Shown: piece by piece, positions 1 through 11,876 of the stretch
How positions within the stretch are numbered: the first letter of the stretch is position 1
Layout of the letters: each line of letters opens with the position of its first letter
DNA from: Ananas comosus
Taxonomy: Eukaryota > Streptophyta > Magnoliopsida > Poales > Bromeliaceae
Assembly (NCBI RefSeq): GCF_001540865.1
Contig: NC_033627.1
Span: forward strand, 10,519,137-10,583,136
Reading direction: 5' to 3'
DNA: 64,000 nt
The notes under the pieces: generated by a model
Told to the model about the DNA's origin: nothing
The model's input: the letters and a program-made list of their open reading frames with translations, nothing else
Databases searched by the model: none
Made by a program: the position numbers and the translations under genes

Positions 1-172
1 GCATTGTGAGATTATATATGCATATGAACTTGGTTGATAACTCTAAGTTGATTAGAGAAATAAAATTGGAAAAGAGAAATTGATAACTCTAGAATGCTTA
101 ATTGGACAATTAGCATGTGAACTAATCGAGTGGCATCTAATTTAGTGTTAAAGAACATAGGTCGTGAGTAGA
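1..172. repeat. Remnant of AACCTAG-type repeat flanking the first LTR
   Basis: No gene is visible. The stretch around 121-160 resembles 40377-40520 (both have ATCGAGTGGCATC followed by GTGTTAAAGAAC), so it appears to be an old piece of the same repeat found inside or after the LTR at 38.5-41 kb. The LTR beginning at 173 interrupts it, and related sequence resumes at 2427. Confidence 0.4.
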
Positions 173-2426
173 TGTAGCACACTAGACCTTTGCAAATTGC
201 GAGGTTCGAGTGTTCGATTTGTATTCTGAACTTTTCCACACTTGGTGGAGGGCCGTCGATGGTATACTGGCCTAAAAGTTCGATCTCGAGAATATTGGCA
301 GAGTCCTGAGAGTTTTTACTCTCGGGGACCGGTCCCTGATAGGAGAGACCGGTCCCCCAGTGAACAGTGCTGCGCAGCCGGCGAGGCAACCGGTCCCTGG
401 CAGTCGAGACCGGTCCCCGAGCGCGTCTGCGCGGGGAGAGACCGGTCCCGCGCAGGGAGAGACCGGTTCCCGAACGTTGGATCTTTTGGAGAGATCAAAC
501 CTAACCCCTACTTGGGGTTTTTTGAGCTTGCGTTTGCGGGCTTCTCTGAGCGTTGGTTAGCTTGTAATCCCCATTTGTTACTTGTTTTCTAAGGTTTTAG
601 ATGAAACCTAGGATTTTGGGAGTTTGAGGGTTTATTTTGGGTTTTGGATTGAGGCGTTATGAGACCTAATTGATGGTGTTTGACTTTTATTAGCGGTGAT
701 TGGAAGACTCTACCTTCCATTTTTGAGGATTTAGAGAGGGTTTCCAGCTTGAGTGAGTTTTACTCAAACTCTAACTTGAGGAGCTTGAATATTTGAGCTA
801 TTCGCTCTTCGTTCTTTTGGGCTGACCCTATTTGATCTATCTAGGTATAGGGAGCTTGTGGCATTATCTTCTTTCGCGCGAAACGAGGAGTCGATTATTC
901 GGTGGGTTTGACTATCATGAAAATGGGGCAAAATGGCCCTATGCCTTCTAAACTTTTTGTAAAGTATTTTCGAATGCAAATCATGTAACATGATTTATAT
1001 GAATTTTAGAAACACCTAACTTGCATGCTTTCATTGTATCAGTAAAAATTGTACCCCGTATAGTAGAGCTATATGTGTAGGGGAAATTGCCATGCGTTGT
1101 GGTAGTGCTGTTTGGCAAGTTGAGAACGTGGACTCCAGCAAGAATGATAGTGAACTATGCCATCAATGAAACATGTTAATGCATGCTTGGGACTCGTGTT
1201 GAACAAAAGGGTCATAAAGAGCACTGGAATTAGGTAATATAAAATTGCACAACTTAGAGAATGATGATAGGCATTGTATATGTGCCTATATTCCATGGGG
1301 GGGTTAGAGACAGTGATGACATAGGATAGCGTTGAGAACGTTGACAGCATTCCGGGTTATTTAACAGCGAGGACTTGGTACATGCGACAGATTGTTTGAC
1401 TACTGCACTCTCTCGCTCTCTCGCACATGATTTGGGGATCGATCCCTACCAAGCCGGCAATCCGGCAGATGGCCATCGCGATACATATTCGGCCGTGCCG
1501 GGATTGGCCCGCAAGTGGCATGGCCGTGGGCCTCAGGCGTCATTCCGAGGGTTGGGGGATGTTGACTACCAGGAGCCATTAGCTCGCGCACCGGCCAGAA
1601 GCTACGGGGGGTCTCAGGGCCATAGAGCACTTCGGGTGGGTCTCTCCATATGACTTTATATACCCATTATGACATGTGGACAGATGGGACTTAGTGTGAC
1701 ACTTGGACATTTGACTAAAATAGAAACAAGGACGTTACTATTCTCAACTTTGCGAACATTCATAATAGTTGGAGATTTATTCATGATAGTTTTTCATAGC
1801 TCATTGCATTATTTATGCTAAGTGAAAGATATCAGTTGTAAAGCTACATTTACTGACCTATTCAGCTTTTTCTAATTTATAGTCACTAACTCTTTTGTAG
1901 CTTTGGGCTGATACTTATCTTTTCACTCATCGTCGTATTTTGCTTGCTGAGGATCCCCATTATCATCGTGCATTCCTGAATAGTAATTGTTTCACTGGGA
2001 ACTATTTTATTTAGTTCTCACGCTCCCTGTTTTATGGTTTACCTTTCAGAGGCTCGGCACCGGACGGAGGCCGGATCCGCAAGGGGCATCGGTAGCTTAT
2101 AGCGGGAGCGGGTACTTGCCTATGCTTGTTTATCTTCTTTTGTAGTTGAGAGAGTGAGGTTTTGTATCCTGTATAGAGACACTGGGTATCACCTATAGAG
2201 TTTGTATTTGATTTCCTATGTGTATTTACTTATGTCTTATTAGATGGATATTACAGTTTAATCCTCATCTTGGTTGTAGATTTAGACATTGATTAAGCTC
2301 TGATTATCCTAGATGTCATTCGTTATATTATTGCTTGATTATTGTTGTTTTCAGACGCTTTTGTTGGTAGACATGGCGGGTATGGCACGCGCCGGCGGGC
2401 TCTCGCTGATGGTCCCGGGGCGTACA
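173..2426 (+). mobile_element. Ty3-gypsy type LTR, family A, plus orientation (probably solo)
   Basis: Begins TGTAGCACAC and ends CCCGGGGCGTACA, close to the TG...GGGGCGTGACA termini common in plant gypsy LTRs. It is the inverted partner of 2746-5256: matching landmarks in order are the leader near 190-320, the ACCGGT cluster, a block around 900-1010, a block at 1480-1690, and the GTTTACCTTTC...GAGAGAGTGAGG block at 2037-2160. No polypurine tract or gypsy internal sequence precedes position 173, which suggests a solo LTR. I do not see a clean target-site duplication, and the final TGACA has lost one base. Open frames inside are short and match nothing. Confidence 0.75.
325..470. promoter_or_regulatory. 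Array of six near-palindromic GRGACCGGTCCC sites in LTR A
   Basis: Six copies of a 12-mer centred on ACCGGT lie in about 150 bp: near 325-336 (perfect palindrome GGGACCGGTCCC), 344-355, 388-397, 406-417, 438-449 and 459-470. They lie 150-300 bp from the LTR 5' end, where U3 promoter and enhancer sequence is expected. The partner LTR (2746-5256) carries degraded versions at the equivalent place, 4863-5100. A transcription-factor binding array is an inference. Confidence 0.6.
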
Positions 2427-2745
2427 TTATCAAAGATCTGTGAGGATTCCAGATCCACTTCACAGGTCGAGGGTCCATACAACCTATGTTGTCGACCTAA
2501 AATATTCCTAGTGGTTGCTCTACACTTAACTCAAACAACCTAGGTTCAGAGCACTCTAGGTTAACGTATATCCACAACGAGTTATAAATCTAGGTTATAC
2601 GATATGTCACAAACCTAAGGTTATAACTCCTAGGTTCACTATATCACAAACCTAGGTTATTAAATCTAGTTTCTATCCATCAAATGTCCGACCTATTTTA
2701 TTAACACTAGGTAAGATGCCACTACTATCATTTGATTCTAGTCTT
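2427..2745. repeat. Cluster of CCTAGGTT-type motifs between the two inverted LTRs
   Basis: A gene-free spacer with about seven variants of the palindrome AACCTAGGTT (for example near 2537, 2590-2600, 2632 and 2650). The same motif family recurs at 40377-40640. It may be the continuation of the repeat at 1-172, interrupted by the LTR at 173-2426. Confidence 0.45.
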
Positions 2746-5256
2746 TGTCACGCCCCGGACCTTAGCGAGAGCCGCCCGGGTCCCAGACTCGCCATACGTC
2801 TAAAACATTATAAGGCCGTCTAAAAAACAATATAAAAGTAATAGATAAAAGCAAACTAGAAGTGATCAGAGCCATTTGATATAATGTCTAAATGCTACAA
2901 GCAAGGGATAAGGAAAAACTGCTAAATCCACTAAATAAGACATAAAGTGATAGCAAAATTCCCAGATACAAGTGCTACATAGTAGATTACATAGGTGGTC
3001 TTACACGCAGGATTACAAAGCCTTCACTCTCTCAACTGACAAAAGAAAGGTAAACCCTATGCAAAGTTACCGTCCTCGCTAGCTACTAAGCGATCCCTTG
3101 CCGCGATGCCTGCCTCCGCAGTGCGAAAGGTTGAAAAGTAAACCATAAAACGGGCGTGAGAACTATTACAAATAGTTCCCAGATGCGGCAATGTTACTGA
3201 CTTCAGTGAGCACACGAGGCCCAAAGCTACAAGATGGTCAATGACAATAAAGTAGAAGGAAAGGTAAGTAAAAAATGTAACTTTACTACAGACATGATAT
3301 CTCTACTAGCATAATTAGCATAAGTATGAACAACTATCCATGAGTAAAGTCTCCAACTTATCAATGTCCAATCATACAATAGTAAGTTCGTTGTTTACTA
3401 TTCTATCAATGTCCAAGTAATTACTCTAAATCAATATCTGTCCACATGTCATAATGAATACTCAAGTTCAAAATACTGACAGAGACCCACGCGAAGGCTG
3501 TTCTATGGCCCTGCAGACCCAACCCCTCTTAGGCTATGCTGGCCGTGCCGAGCCAATAATGGCCCGGGTGGTAGTCATATCCGCCACCCTTAGGAATGAG
3601 GCCTGGCCACGGCAATCCCTTCGGCGCTCAATCGCGCGACGAGCGATTATGAATCGCACGATGGCTATTCCGAAAGTGTCGGCTCTGTAGGAGACGACGC
3701 GTCACGAAGCATGTGGATGAATGAGCATAATGGCAAGTAGTCAAACGATCTGTCACAAGTACAATCCTCATGGTCTATAAATGGACATATGTACCAATTC
3801 TCATAGGCCATCCTTATGTCATTATGCTCTAATGGAATATAGCAAATGTGTAGTGGCTTCAAATGATCTCTACTTGCAGTTTTCATAGTTACAGTTTCAA
3901 GCGGCACCCTGGTATGACACTCTTGTTCTCTATGTCAAAAGCATGGCACTATGTTCCAATACATATTTCAGGTCATAATCCTCAATAAGAGATGTATCTT
4001 TCAACTGCAAAAGTAATACACCTTTTCTGTATGCATGCATTCTATCATATAGCGTCTACTATATAGTGAAATTTTATAATCACCAAGCGTATGCATTTTA
4101 ATGTGCTCTAAAATTCATATATTCCATTTAGCATAGAAATGAATTTAAAAATATTTTACAACAAGGTAGAAAGAGCATAGGGCGCCATTTCGCCCATTTC
4201 CGACGAAGCGAAATCCGCGTCGAATAAGAAGCTTTGTCGTTTGCCACGACGAAAGGCGATCCACCGCCTCCTATACCCTAAAGGTATGGAAAACAGTGTC
4301 ATTAGTCGAACGGAAACGAGCGATAAGCTCAATCATTAAGCTCTCAAGCTATAGGACGTTGGAAAACTCACTCAAGTGAAACCCTTCACTTAACTCAAAT
4401 GGGGAGGTAGAGGTTTACAATCTAAACCTATATCAAAGGTTCCAGCGATTCAAATTGAGGATCAAGAAGCCTCAAAAATCAAGAATCCCCAAATTTAAGC
4501 CAAAATCCAAAACTCTAGGGTTTAGACAGCAAAAAAGCCAAAATTAAGATCTAGGAGAAGGAACCTTGCACTGTACTCTAGGATGCTCCAATCCAAGCCT
4601 CAAAATTTCTAGGGTTAAAATTGATCCACAAACTCCAAAGCAAGCTCCAATCACTCCAAAGGCTGAGAAATGAGGAAGAAGATGCGTGCTTCCAAGGCCT
4701 CCAAGAAGCCTTCTCCTCTTCTTCTCCTTCTTCTCTTCCTTCTCTCTCTAGAAGTGTAGGAGAGTGTCGGGTAGAGAAAATGAAGTGAGAGGGGAGGAGA
4801 GGCGCCACTATAGCTCTAAGGTAACAAAATCACTTAGGCCCTAAAAATCCATCTGCTTGACTACCGGTCGGGCAGTTTTCGCCCAGAGGGACCGGCTGTC
4901 CCCGACCTCGGGACCAGTCTCTCAAGCCTGCCCCGAAGATCAACCGTTCTGGCGAACGAGTCTTCCTGCGCGGGGACCGTCTGCTCCCAGCTGCAGACGG
5001 GTCGGCGACCCGTAATCCGACTGCCAGGACCGGTTGCCTCGCGGCTGCGCAGCAGCTGTTACTGCGAGGGACGGACTCGCTAATCAGAGGCCGGTCCACC
5101 CGCAGAGTAGAAAACTCTCAGGACTTGCCAAGAATTCTCGAGATCGAACAATTTCTAGGCCAAGTATACATCGACGGCCATCACCAAGTGTGAAAAGTTC
5201 GGAATACAAAATCGAAACACTTGAACTCGCAATTGCAAAGTCCATGTGTGCTAACA
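2746..5256 (-). mobile_element. Ty3-gypsy 3' LTR, family A, minus orientation
   Basis: On the minus strand it starts TGTTAGCACACATGG at 5256 and ends CCGGGGCGTGACA at 2746, about 2.5 kb with TG...CA ends. Immediately upstream of its 5' end lies a polypurine tract, and degraded pol sequence follows to the right, so this is the 3' LTR of a minus-strand element. It is the inverted homologue of 173-2426. The ACCGGT-type motif cluster at 4863-5100 is degraded. A GA/CT-rich stretch at 4640-4800 is shared with the fragment at 8741-9101. Confidence 0.8.
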
Positions 5257-5291
5257 TTCACCCCTCCGAAAAAGGAATTTCGTCGCGAAAC
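5257..5291 (-). other. Polypurine tract region of the minus-strand gypsy element
   Basis: On the minus strand a conserved TTTCGCGACGAAATTCC phrase is followed by a GGAGGGGTGAATG purine tract directly before the LTR start. This arrangement is the usual end of the internal region in plant Ty3-gypsy elements, where plus-strand DNA synthesis is primed. It fixes the orientation of the neighbouring LTR. Confidence 0.7.
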
Positions 5292-6221
5292 TCGAAACAA
5301 AAGCATTACCTCAAGGCTCCATCTGAAAGATGCAGATAGCGCTCCTGATGGACGCACTCTCTAGTCCAATTGGCTCGCGCTCTGCTGTGGTATGCCTCAA
5401 GAACCTTCACATCAGAATATCACGATTCCGAGCTTTTTCACCTCGCGAGCAAAATTCTTCACGGGTTGCTCCTCGTAAGCTCAGATTCCTCGCGAGCCTC
5501 ACTGGTATAGTTCCCAATTAATGAGCTGATCATGAATGCCTCATCCGAAGGGAGATACTGAAAGACGTTGCTGCACCGGAATAGTTCCGGTGGAGGCGCG
5601 GGCGAAAAAAAGCAATCGATAGCTACCGGACCTACACGCTCAAGATCTTATTACGGCTCCAATGAACGGCGGGCTCAAATTTCCCAGAACCCCGAATCTC
5701 TTATGATCCTTAGTCGGCGAGACTTCAGAAACCATGCGTCTCAAACTGAACTCCACTCTCGCCGTAGTCGATCGGCGTAGTTCTCTGTCTACTCTGCGCC
5801 GTCAAAGTCGCTCACGAGCATTACGAACCGTTGTCCTTAGGCTTCTGGGCTAATGGGGGCCTAAAGCCAAACTCTCGAAACTTCGCTCCAATGAAGCGGC
5901 CGTCTACACGTGTCCGCAGTAAAGCTGCTTCGGAAGGGCCGCCTTCTTGATGCTTTGCTTGATAACTGTTGTTGTCAGCAAACTCGCCATAGGTTAGATG
6001 ACTGCGACCATCCTCCCTGGAAGTCTATCACGCATGCTCGAGCATATCTCTAAGGTCTGTAATAGGCGTGCGACGTGTCTACACTCTGCGGAGTGGAAAT
6101 GCTGTAATGAATCCAATCGAGTGCTAAGGTCCTGTAGACTCCAATCCAGAAGGTGAGACACGAAGCGCGGTTCGCGGATCAGATACAATCGATGTAGCAC
6201 TCCATGACGTCGCCAATCTCA

Positions 6222-6458
6222 TCAATGTAACTGTCGAGCTTTCTCTCGGTCCAAGTCGTAAGAAATTAGGTATGAAGTGCGCCCGACTTCGGTCAAACCT
6301 ATCACGATCACCCAAATAGGCGTCATGCCCTCGCCTGTAGACGCGGCAATTCCTGTCACAAAGTCTATGGTGTCTTCTCCATTCTTCAACACAGGAATAA
6401 GTGCACTCTGAAGTTTTCGACTTTTTGATTCTTCGTGCTCGCTTTTACTTGTTGCCAA
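6222..6458 (-). pseudogene. Integrase core remnant (Ty3-gypsy)
   Basis: The frame includes DTIDFVTG...IWVIVIGLTE, recognisable as the integrase stretch MDFVTGLP...IWVIVDRLTK of plant chromoviruses, which carries the first catalytic Asp. The Asp before FVTG is present; the Asp of the VDRLTK motif is altered. Only about 78 codons stay open. Integrase inserts the cDNA copy into the genome; this copy is certainly inactive. Confidence 0.65.
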
Positions 6459-7170
6459 TGTTTAGACAACGAGGCTACAAAGTCGCCAATGTCTTTTTGA
6501 TTTTTAGAGCGAACTTTATTTTGTACTCTCGGTGGACCTCACGATGTTATAGATACAGCGCTCGGTTTGAAGAATATCCTCTTTAATCCCAAGGCCGGCG
6601 GGTATACATAATGTTTTCGCCACAGAAGGTTATCAATCCTTTGTCAAAAGAATCGCCGCGTGCCCATCAACATTTTACCTCGAATCTTTTGCATCTTTTT
6701 TTTACTTTTCATTAATTCTATCAAAGAGTTTTTTGAACACTACCAAGTGTCATCATCGTCTTTTTGGTCAGGAGTCACACCCTCCAACTCCTTTTATTTT
6801 ATCAACTGCAGTTTGAGTCACAACTTTATTTTTTTTTTTACTTAGCGCATCTGCCACCACTTTAGCAGTGCCTGGCGTGGTAAATTTTTATTTTTAGCAG
6901 CTCCAACTTGTTTTGTGCGTCGTTCAACTCTTTAGTAAACAGGATTAGGCTCTGTATGTTGTTTACCGTCGCCATAAAGATAGTGCGGCCATAGCTTCAA
7001 TGCAAACACTACGGCCCCAACTCCAAATCATGCCGTCGGGGCTAGTTTTCTAATATTCTTTAATTGGCGAGAAGTATACACGATACTTGCATCCTGCATC
7101 AATACACAGCCAGATCCATTAAGTAAGATCACTATAAAACCATCAATACCTACTCCAGCTACTGTCAGGG

Positions 7171-7252
7171 TCAAGTATCGGGGCGGTCAGTCAATCTCTG
7201 CTTCAACTCTTGGAAGCTTCGTCGGCACGCATCATTTCCAAATGAATTGAAG
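7171..7252 (-). pseudogene. RT/RNase H junction remnant (Ty3-gypsy)
   Basis: The minus-strand frame ends in FGNDACRRSFQELKQRLTD, which matches the conserved F.W...CE.SFQELKQRL segment at the start of the gypsy RNase H region. The reading frame breaks just after it, and upstream residues do not resemble RT. Confidence 0.6.
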
Positions 7253-8740
7253 CTCTTTATGCGTGAGCCTTCGTGAGGGGAGTAGACAGTTAGAAAATCC
7301 CTCGAAATCTCCGGTAGGTAACCCGGCCAATCAAGACGAAAACTCCGTTTATCTCCGATGACGCTCGTCTGGTCTCGGCCAATCCTGATTGACTTCAATC
7401 TTCTATAGGACCACGCTAATATTTATATTTTTTTTGGTTTTTCTGTTTTTTTTTTTTTTTTTTTCCCCCTCTTTTAATTAACCCGATCCGAAATCAAGTG
7501 TCAAGTGAAAGCACTCTCGAAGCCAAGATTAGCGCATTTCTTCAAATTGCATAAGCCTCTATTTCCCGATGTACTTGGAGTATAATCTAAATGCTCCTCC
7601 AGCATCTGCATCACTTCGAGAATAAACAAATGTCGTTCGCAATGAACACCACGGACGAACCTATCAGGTAAGACTTTTAAAGACCGGCTTCATCAGTATC
7701 TAAAGCTGCCAGAGGATTAGTAGCCCAACGGCATAACTGTTGAACTCGATGTCCATACGTTTCTAAAAGCGTCTTTGAAACGTCTCGGTTGATCTTCAAC
7801 TGGTGGCTATTCCAACTGCAAGTGATCTTGGAATAACATATATGATCCTGAAGCCGATCAAACAAGATCGTCGATCATCGGCAAGGATACTTTTTCTTGA
7901 TCTTGACCTATATTTAAGTTCACGATAAACCACGCAAAGGCGAAGTGATCACGTCCTTTTTATTTGACGAACAAACGGGGTGTCCCTAGGTGAAACGCTC
8001 AGGTCGAATGAAGTCTTTTCCAACAAATGTTGCAGCTGTGCCCTCAGCTCCCTTAGCTTGGCCGGTGCCATCTAATAGGTGCCTTGAGATGGGGTAGTCC
8101 AGGAGAGATCTACCACAAGTCAATCTCGCTATCAGGATGGATACCCAGGTAGCTCAGCCTGGAAACACATCTCGTGGAACTCTCGCATACCGGGATATCA
8201 TCGATCTGGGGTGTCATACTACGCTCTCAACGACACTAGCCAAATAGTCTATACAGCCTCTCGGCTGATAAGCGTGCCTAAGCTCGAGCACGAGCTGAAT
8301 CGTCATCGCAAACAGCAACTCGACTCACTAATACACCTAGTCTGCCCCGGTTCTCTAAAGTAACCGTGCGATTCTTGCAATTCAATGTGGCATACATATT
8401 GGTCAACAATCCATGCCGAAGACAACAAAATCTGCCAGCTTGCGCAAAGAATAGCAAATCCTATAGCATTATCAATCTCTACGACGAATAGGGCAAATAG
8501 GCTATATCATCTTAATATCCAAAATATGTCGGGTAAACAACAGTGTCCGCTTAGCACAAGAACCAAATGGATTAGCCATGCAACTCGTCAACAGTCGATC
8601 TATAAGATGAATGCGAGCACCGTATACGAATAAGCGACGAACTCTAAGCCATCAAGTAAAATAGATTACCTGCACCACATCTCCCTGCTGCGCCTTCTCG
8701 TCTGAGCGGATCGACATGAAAGAAAAAAGCACTCGGGGCC

Positions 8741-9101
8741 TATGAAGGTGAGAAATGAGGAAATTTGATCTACCACAAGCTCCAAAAGCAAGCTCCAAGC
8801 CTCCAAAGGTGAGAGCCGGCAGAAATGAGGAAGAACGATGGTGCTCAAGCCTCAAGCAAGCTCCTCTTCTTCTTCTTCTCCTTCTTCTCTTCCCTTTCTC
8901 TCTCTAGAAGTGTAAAGGAGGTAGTGAGGCGAGAGAAAATGGAATGAGAGGGGAGGAGAGGCTGCATAGCCTTAGGTAAACAAGCCACTTAGGCCCTCAA
9001 AAGAATTCACTCTGCTGCACTGCCCGGCGTCACTGGGCAGTTTTCGCCGCAGAGCGACGGGTCTCCCCGTACTTGGGACGGTCTCTCAGCGCCCCGAAGA
9101 T
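8741..9101 (-). mobile_element. Truncated LTR A fragment abutting the assembly gap
   Basis: Matches 4610-4950 in the same order and orientation (AAGCAAGCTCC, CTCTAGAAGTGTA, GAGAGGGGAGGAGAGGC, GGGCAGTTTTCGCC, GCCCCGAAGAT). It lacks the LTR end that should adjoin the internal region and is cut by the N run on the other side. It could be what is left of the 5' LTR of the minus-strand element. Confidence 0.7.
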
Positions 9102-9201
9102 NNNNNNNNNNNNNNNNNNNNNNNNNNNNNNNNNNNNNNNNNNNNNNNNNNNNNNNNNNNNNNNNNNNNNNNNNNNNNNNNNNNNNNNNNNNNNNNNNNN
9201 N
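9102..9201. other. Assembly gap (100 N)
   Basis: Exactly 100 undetermined bases, the conventional size for a gap of unknown length. It separates a minus-strand gypsy remnant from a plus-strand one, so adjacency across it is not proven. Confidence 0.99.
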
Positions 9202-11876
9202 TTGATCTGCAAGCAGGTTGAGTAATTACCAGCTGAGGTGAGGGTTCGGAAACATGTTCCCAAGATGGCTTTCGAATATAGTACGGGGCATTTTAGGATT
9301 GTACAATGATTACCTTTTGTACTTGATTATGATCTCGCCGCTTTGTGGGATTTGTTGATGACATCGGTATTCTAACACAGCCGTTCTTTGGGATAAATTT
9401 GTAGTACAAGTATTTTCTTGATAGATATATCTGATGTTACTACCAGGGTTGATGCAAGGGGACCCGCAGAGGAGCACTGAGGATTGTGTTAAACTTCTTG
9501 AAAAGAAAAGAAAGTTGTATGCAAGTTGAAAAACTGCGATTTTGGCTTCGGGATTGTTGTTTATTATCGCGGCCATGTTGATTTTTGCAGTTGGGAGTTG
9601 CAGTCTGATCCGAAGAGATTTGAATGCGACTTCAGGAATTTTGCCGAGACCAGACACGGTTACCGCCCGGGTGAAGGCAGTTTACTTTGGATTGACTGGT
9701 TATTACCGTCGGTTGTGGAAGAGTTTTGCGAAGGCTTTCACACCCCTCACTCGATTGACTTCATAAGGGATCCGGTTCATCTTGGCGTGAAGATTGTTAA
9801 GGGAGCTGCGATGAGTTGAGGCGGCAAGGTGATGTTGGGCTTCCTATTCTTGCTCTTCGTGTGATGGGGGAAGCGATTTCGTTGATTCTACAGTGATGCG
9901 TTTCAACAGCCGGTTTTGGGTTGTATTTTGATTGAGCTGGATAGAGTAATTGCTTATTGGCTTCTCGGGTAGGTAAACGGAATTACTGAGAGAATTTACC
10001 CTACGCATGATTTGGGGTTGCCTTGTAGATTTGCTCTGAAGTTGTGGCGCATTAATCGTATCGGTGAGATACTGTGAAGTTTTTAAAATCACAAAGAGTC
10101 TTCAAAGTATCTGTTCATTTCAGAAGCGAAATTGAACTGGAGCATGCAGTGGGTGGAGTTATTGAAGGATTATGATATCCGTAATTCAGATCACCCTGGT
10201 AAGGCGCAATGTCAGTGCAGTGTGCTTGAACAGAGGTGGAGTGCAGACCTCAGATAGATGATCACCAACAATGGCCGTTTACTTGAGGAATTACAAGTTT
10301 TTAAAACTTTGAGGTGGATGTTCCCTGTGGAACCACTGCTAGAATGATTCTATGGTCTCTGCAAGCCCACTTCTTGTTAATAGGATCAGGAAGAACAAAG
10401 TGGAGGACCTCATTTGTTGCAGGATCGAAGAGCAGATAAGAAGGGGACTGGACAGAGGATTTTCGCTATGGACAGTTTGGGATACTGCAGGTACCAGGGA
10501 CCACTGGTAGTGGTGCCTATAGATTCAGAAGCACCAAAGGAGATTTTCGGAGGAGGGGCTATTACTCGCCTTATAGGTTCACCTGGTGGAAACCAGATGT
10601 ATATAAGAATTGAAGCCACATTTCTGTGGAATGGAATGGAAGAGGGGAACACTTAAAAGATGTAATTGGGTCAGAGTGTTGATTGTTTCAAACAGGTGAA
10701 GGCGGGGGAGCATCGTGGTGCTTGCCTGGGCAAGCGTCTGAAGCTTTTCAGGTTGCGATAGTGGAAAAAGGGATATCAGAATCACCATGAACTTTGTGCG
10801 GTTGGATTTAACGAAGAGCTTTCAGGGCTGGATGTGATGCTTTCTGGCGTGATAAGGTGGATAGGACGGATCAAAGTCTGCCACTTCTATCGTGCAGGGG
10901 GGACCCTTAAGGTCAGAGGCAGCGGGGGACTGCTGGTTATTTTGGATGAGGTAGTGTGGTCTCATGGTGTCGCCTACTCGATTGTATCAAATAGAGGACG
11001 CCGAGGTATCTCGGCGGTTTCTGAGAGGAGCTCTCGACGGGCTGTGGGGGGTACGCGCTTTATTTATAGTATGAGCCTTTTTCAATCACGGGACAGTGGT
11101 CAGGCGAGGGACCATTCCAGGACTCTAGAGGACATGTGGAGCTTTGTGTTCTGGATTTTGAGGAAGGTGGTTCGACACTTCAGATGGTTGAGTTTACGTA
11201 CACAACAACAGCTATCAAGCGAGCATTTGAATGGCTCTGTTTAAAGCGTTGTATGGACGCAAATGCCGATCCCCTTTACATTAGAGTGATGTGGGTGAGA
11301 GGAATAATTTGGGCCCTGATATTATGTTGGAAATAGAGAAAAATGTCAGAGTTGTGCGACAACATCTTGAGACCACCCAGAGTTGGAGTTTCAAGTTGGA
11401 GACCATGTGTACCTGAAAGTCTCGCCGTCCGGAGGGATTCGCAAATTTTGGGTTCGTGGAAAGCTCAGTCCACGATTTGTTTGCCCTTTTGAGGTTTTGG
11501 AGCGAGTCGGGCCAGTGGCTTATAGGATTGCACTTTCCTCGCGACTTACCGGTATCCATAATGTGTTCCATGTCTCAGCTTTGAGGAGATATGTTTTCGA
11601 CTCCTCTCACGTGATTGACTTTACTCCACTTAAGTTAGGCGAGCACCTGAGGTACGAGGAGCGACCGGTGCGGATTCTTGTTCGTGAGACGAAAGAATTG
11701 CGCAACCGGGTCATACCATATGTGAAAGTGCAGTGGAGTAATCATAAGGAGCGTGAGGCGACTTGGGAGCCGGAGACTATGATGCAGGAGTTCTACCCCT
11801 ACTTGTTTGAGGCACCGTGTTGAGATATGATTCTAAGTTTCGAGGACGAAACTTTTTGTAGTAGAGTAGGATATAG
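9202..11876 (+). pseudogene. Decayed Ty3-gypsy (chromovirus) pol, RT to chromodomain
   Basis: Pol landmarks occur in canonical order but in broken frames. RT palm sequence is near 9225-9290, with VRKHVPKMAF recognisable. The RT active site appears as FVDDIGIL at 9351-9374, keeping both catalytic Asp. The connection segment near 9650-9765 reads GLTGYYRRLWKSFAKAFTPL. RNase H end is near 10137-10205 (WVELLKDYD...HPGKA). Integrase is near 11095-11280 (ARDHSRTLEDM, CVLDFEEG). The C-terminal domain at 11383-11823 is intact. Together with the LTR that follows, this is the 3' two thirds of a plus-strand element. Order and chromodomain fit the Tekay/Del type of chromovirus; the clade is inferred. Confidence 0.8.
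11383..11823 (+). pseudogene. Integrase C-terminal domain plus chromodomain, intact reading frame
   Basis: A 146-codon open stretch and the best preserved part of the element. Residues 1-45 give FQVGDHVYLKVSPSGG and GKLSPRFVCPFEVLERVG, followed by the GPVAYRIAL motif (GPY/F module of gypsy integrases). Then comes IHNVFHVSALRRY, and from about residue 95 a chromodomain-like tail with VIPYVKVQWSNHKEREATWEPE. In chromoviruses this tail is thought to steer integration toward particular chromatin. The stop is followed by the CGAGGACGAAA phrase and the 3' LTR, as expected for the pol C-terminus. It is a fragment of a polyprotein, not an independent gene. Confidence 0.85.

Larger units (their letters stand above)
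5257..8740 (-). mobile_element. Decayed internal region of minus-strand Ty3-gypsy element
   Basis: No long frame survives, but two pol landmarks are readable on the minus strand in the expected order: an RNase H-proximal stretch near 7171-7250 and an integrase core near 6222-6458. Large parts (5300-6200, 7450-8650) look scrambled and match no other pol segment I can recognise, although gypsy IN C-terminal and RT sequence would be expected there. The region is about 3.5 kb, shorter than a full gypsy gag-pol (usually 4-5 kb or more), so it is deleted as well as mutated, or the assembly is poor here. Confidence 0.6.

Noticed and set aside
9030..9263. Open frame crossing the N run
   Set aside because: Continuity is created by undetermined bases; it joins an LTR fragment to unrelated pol sequence.
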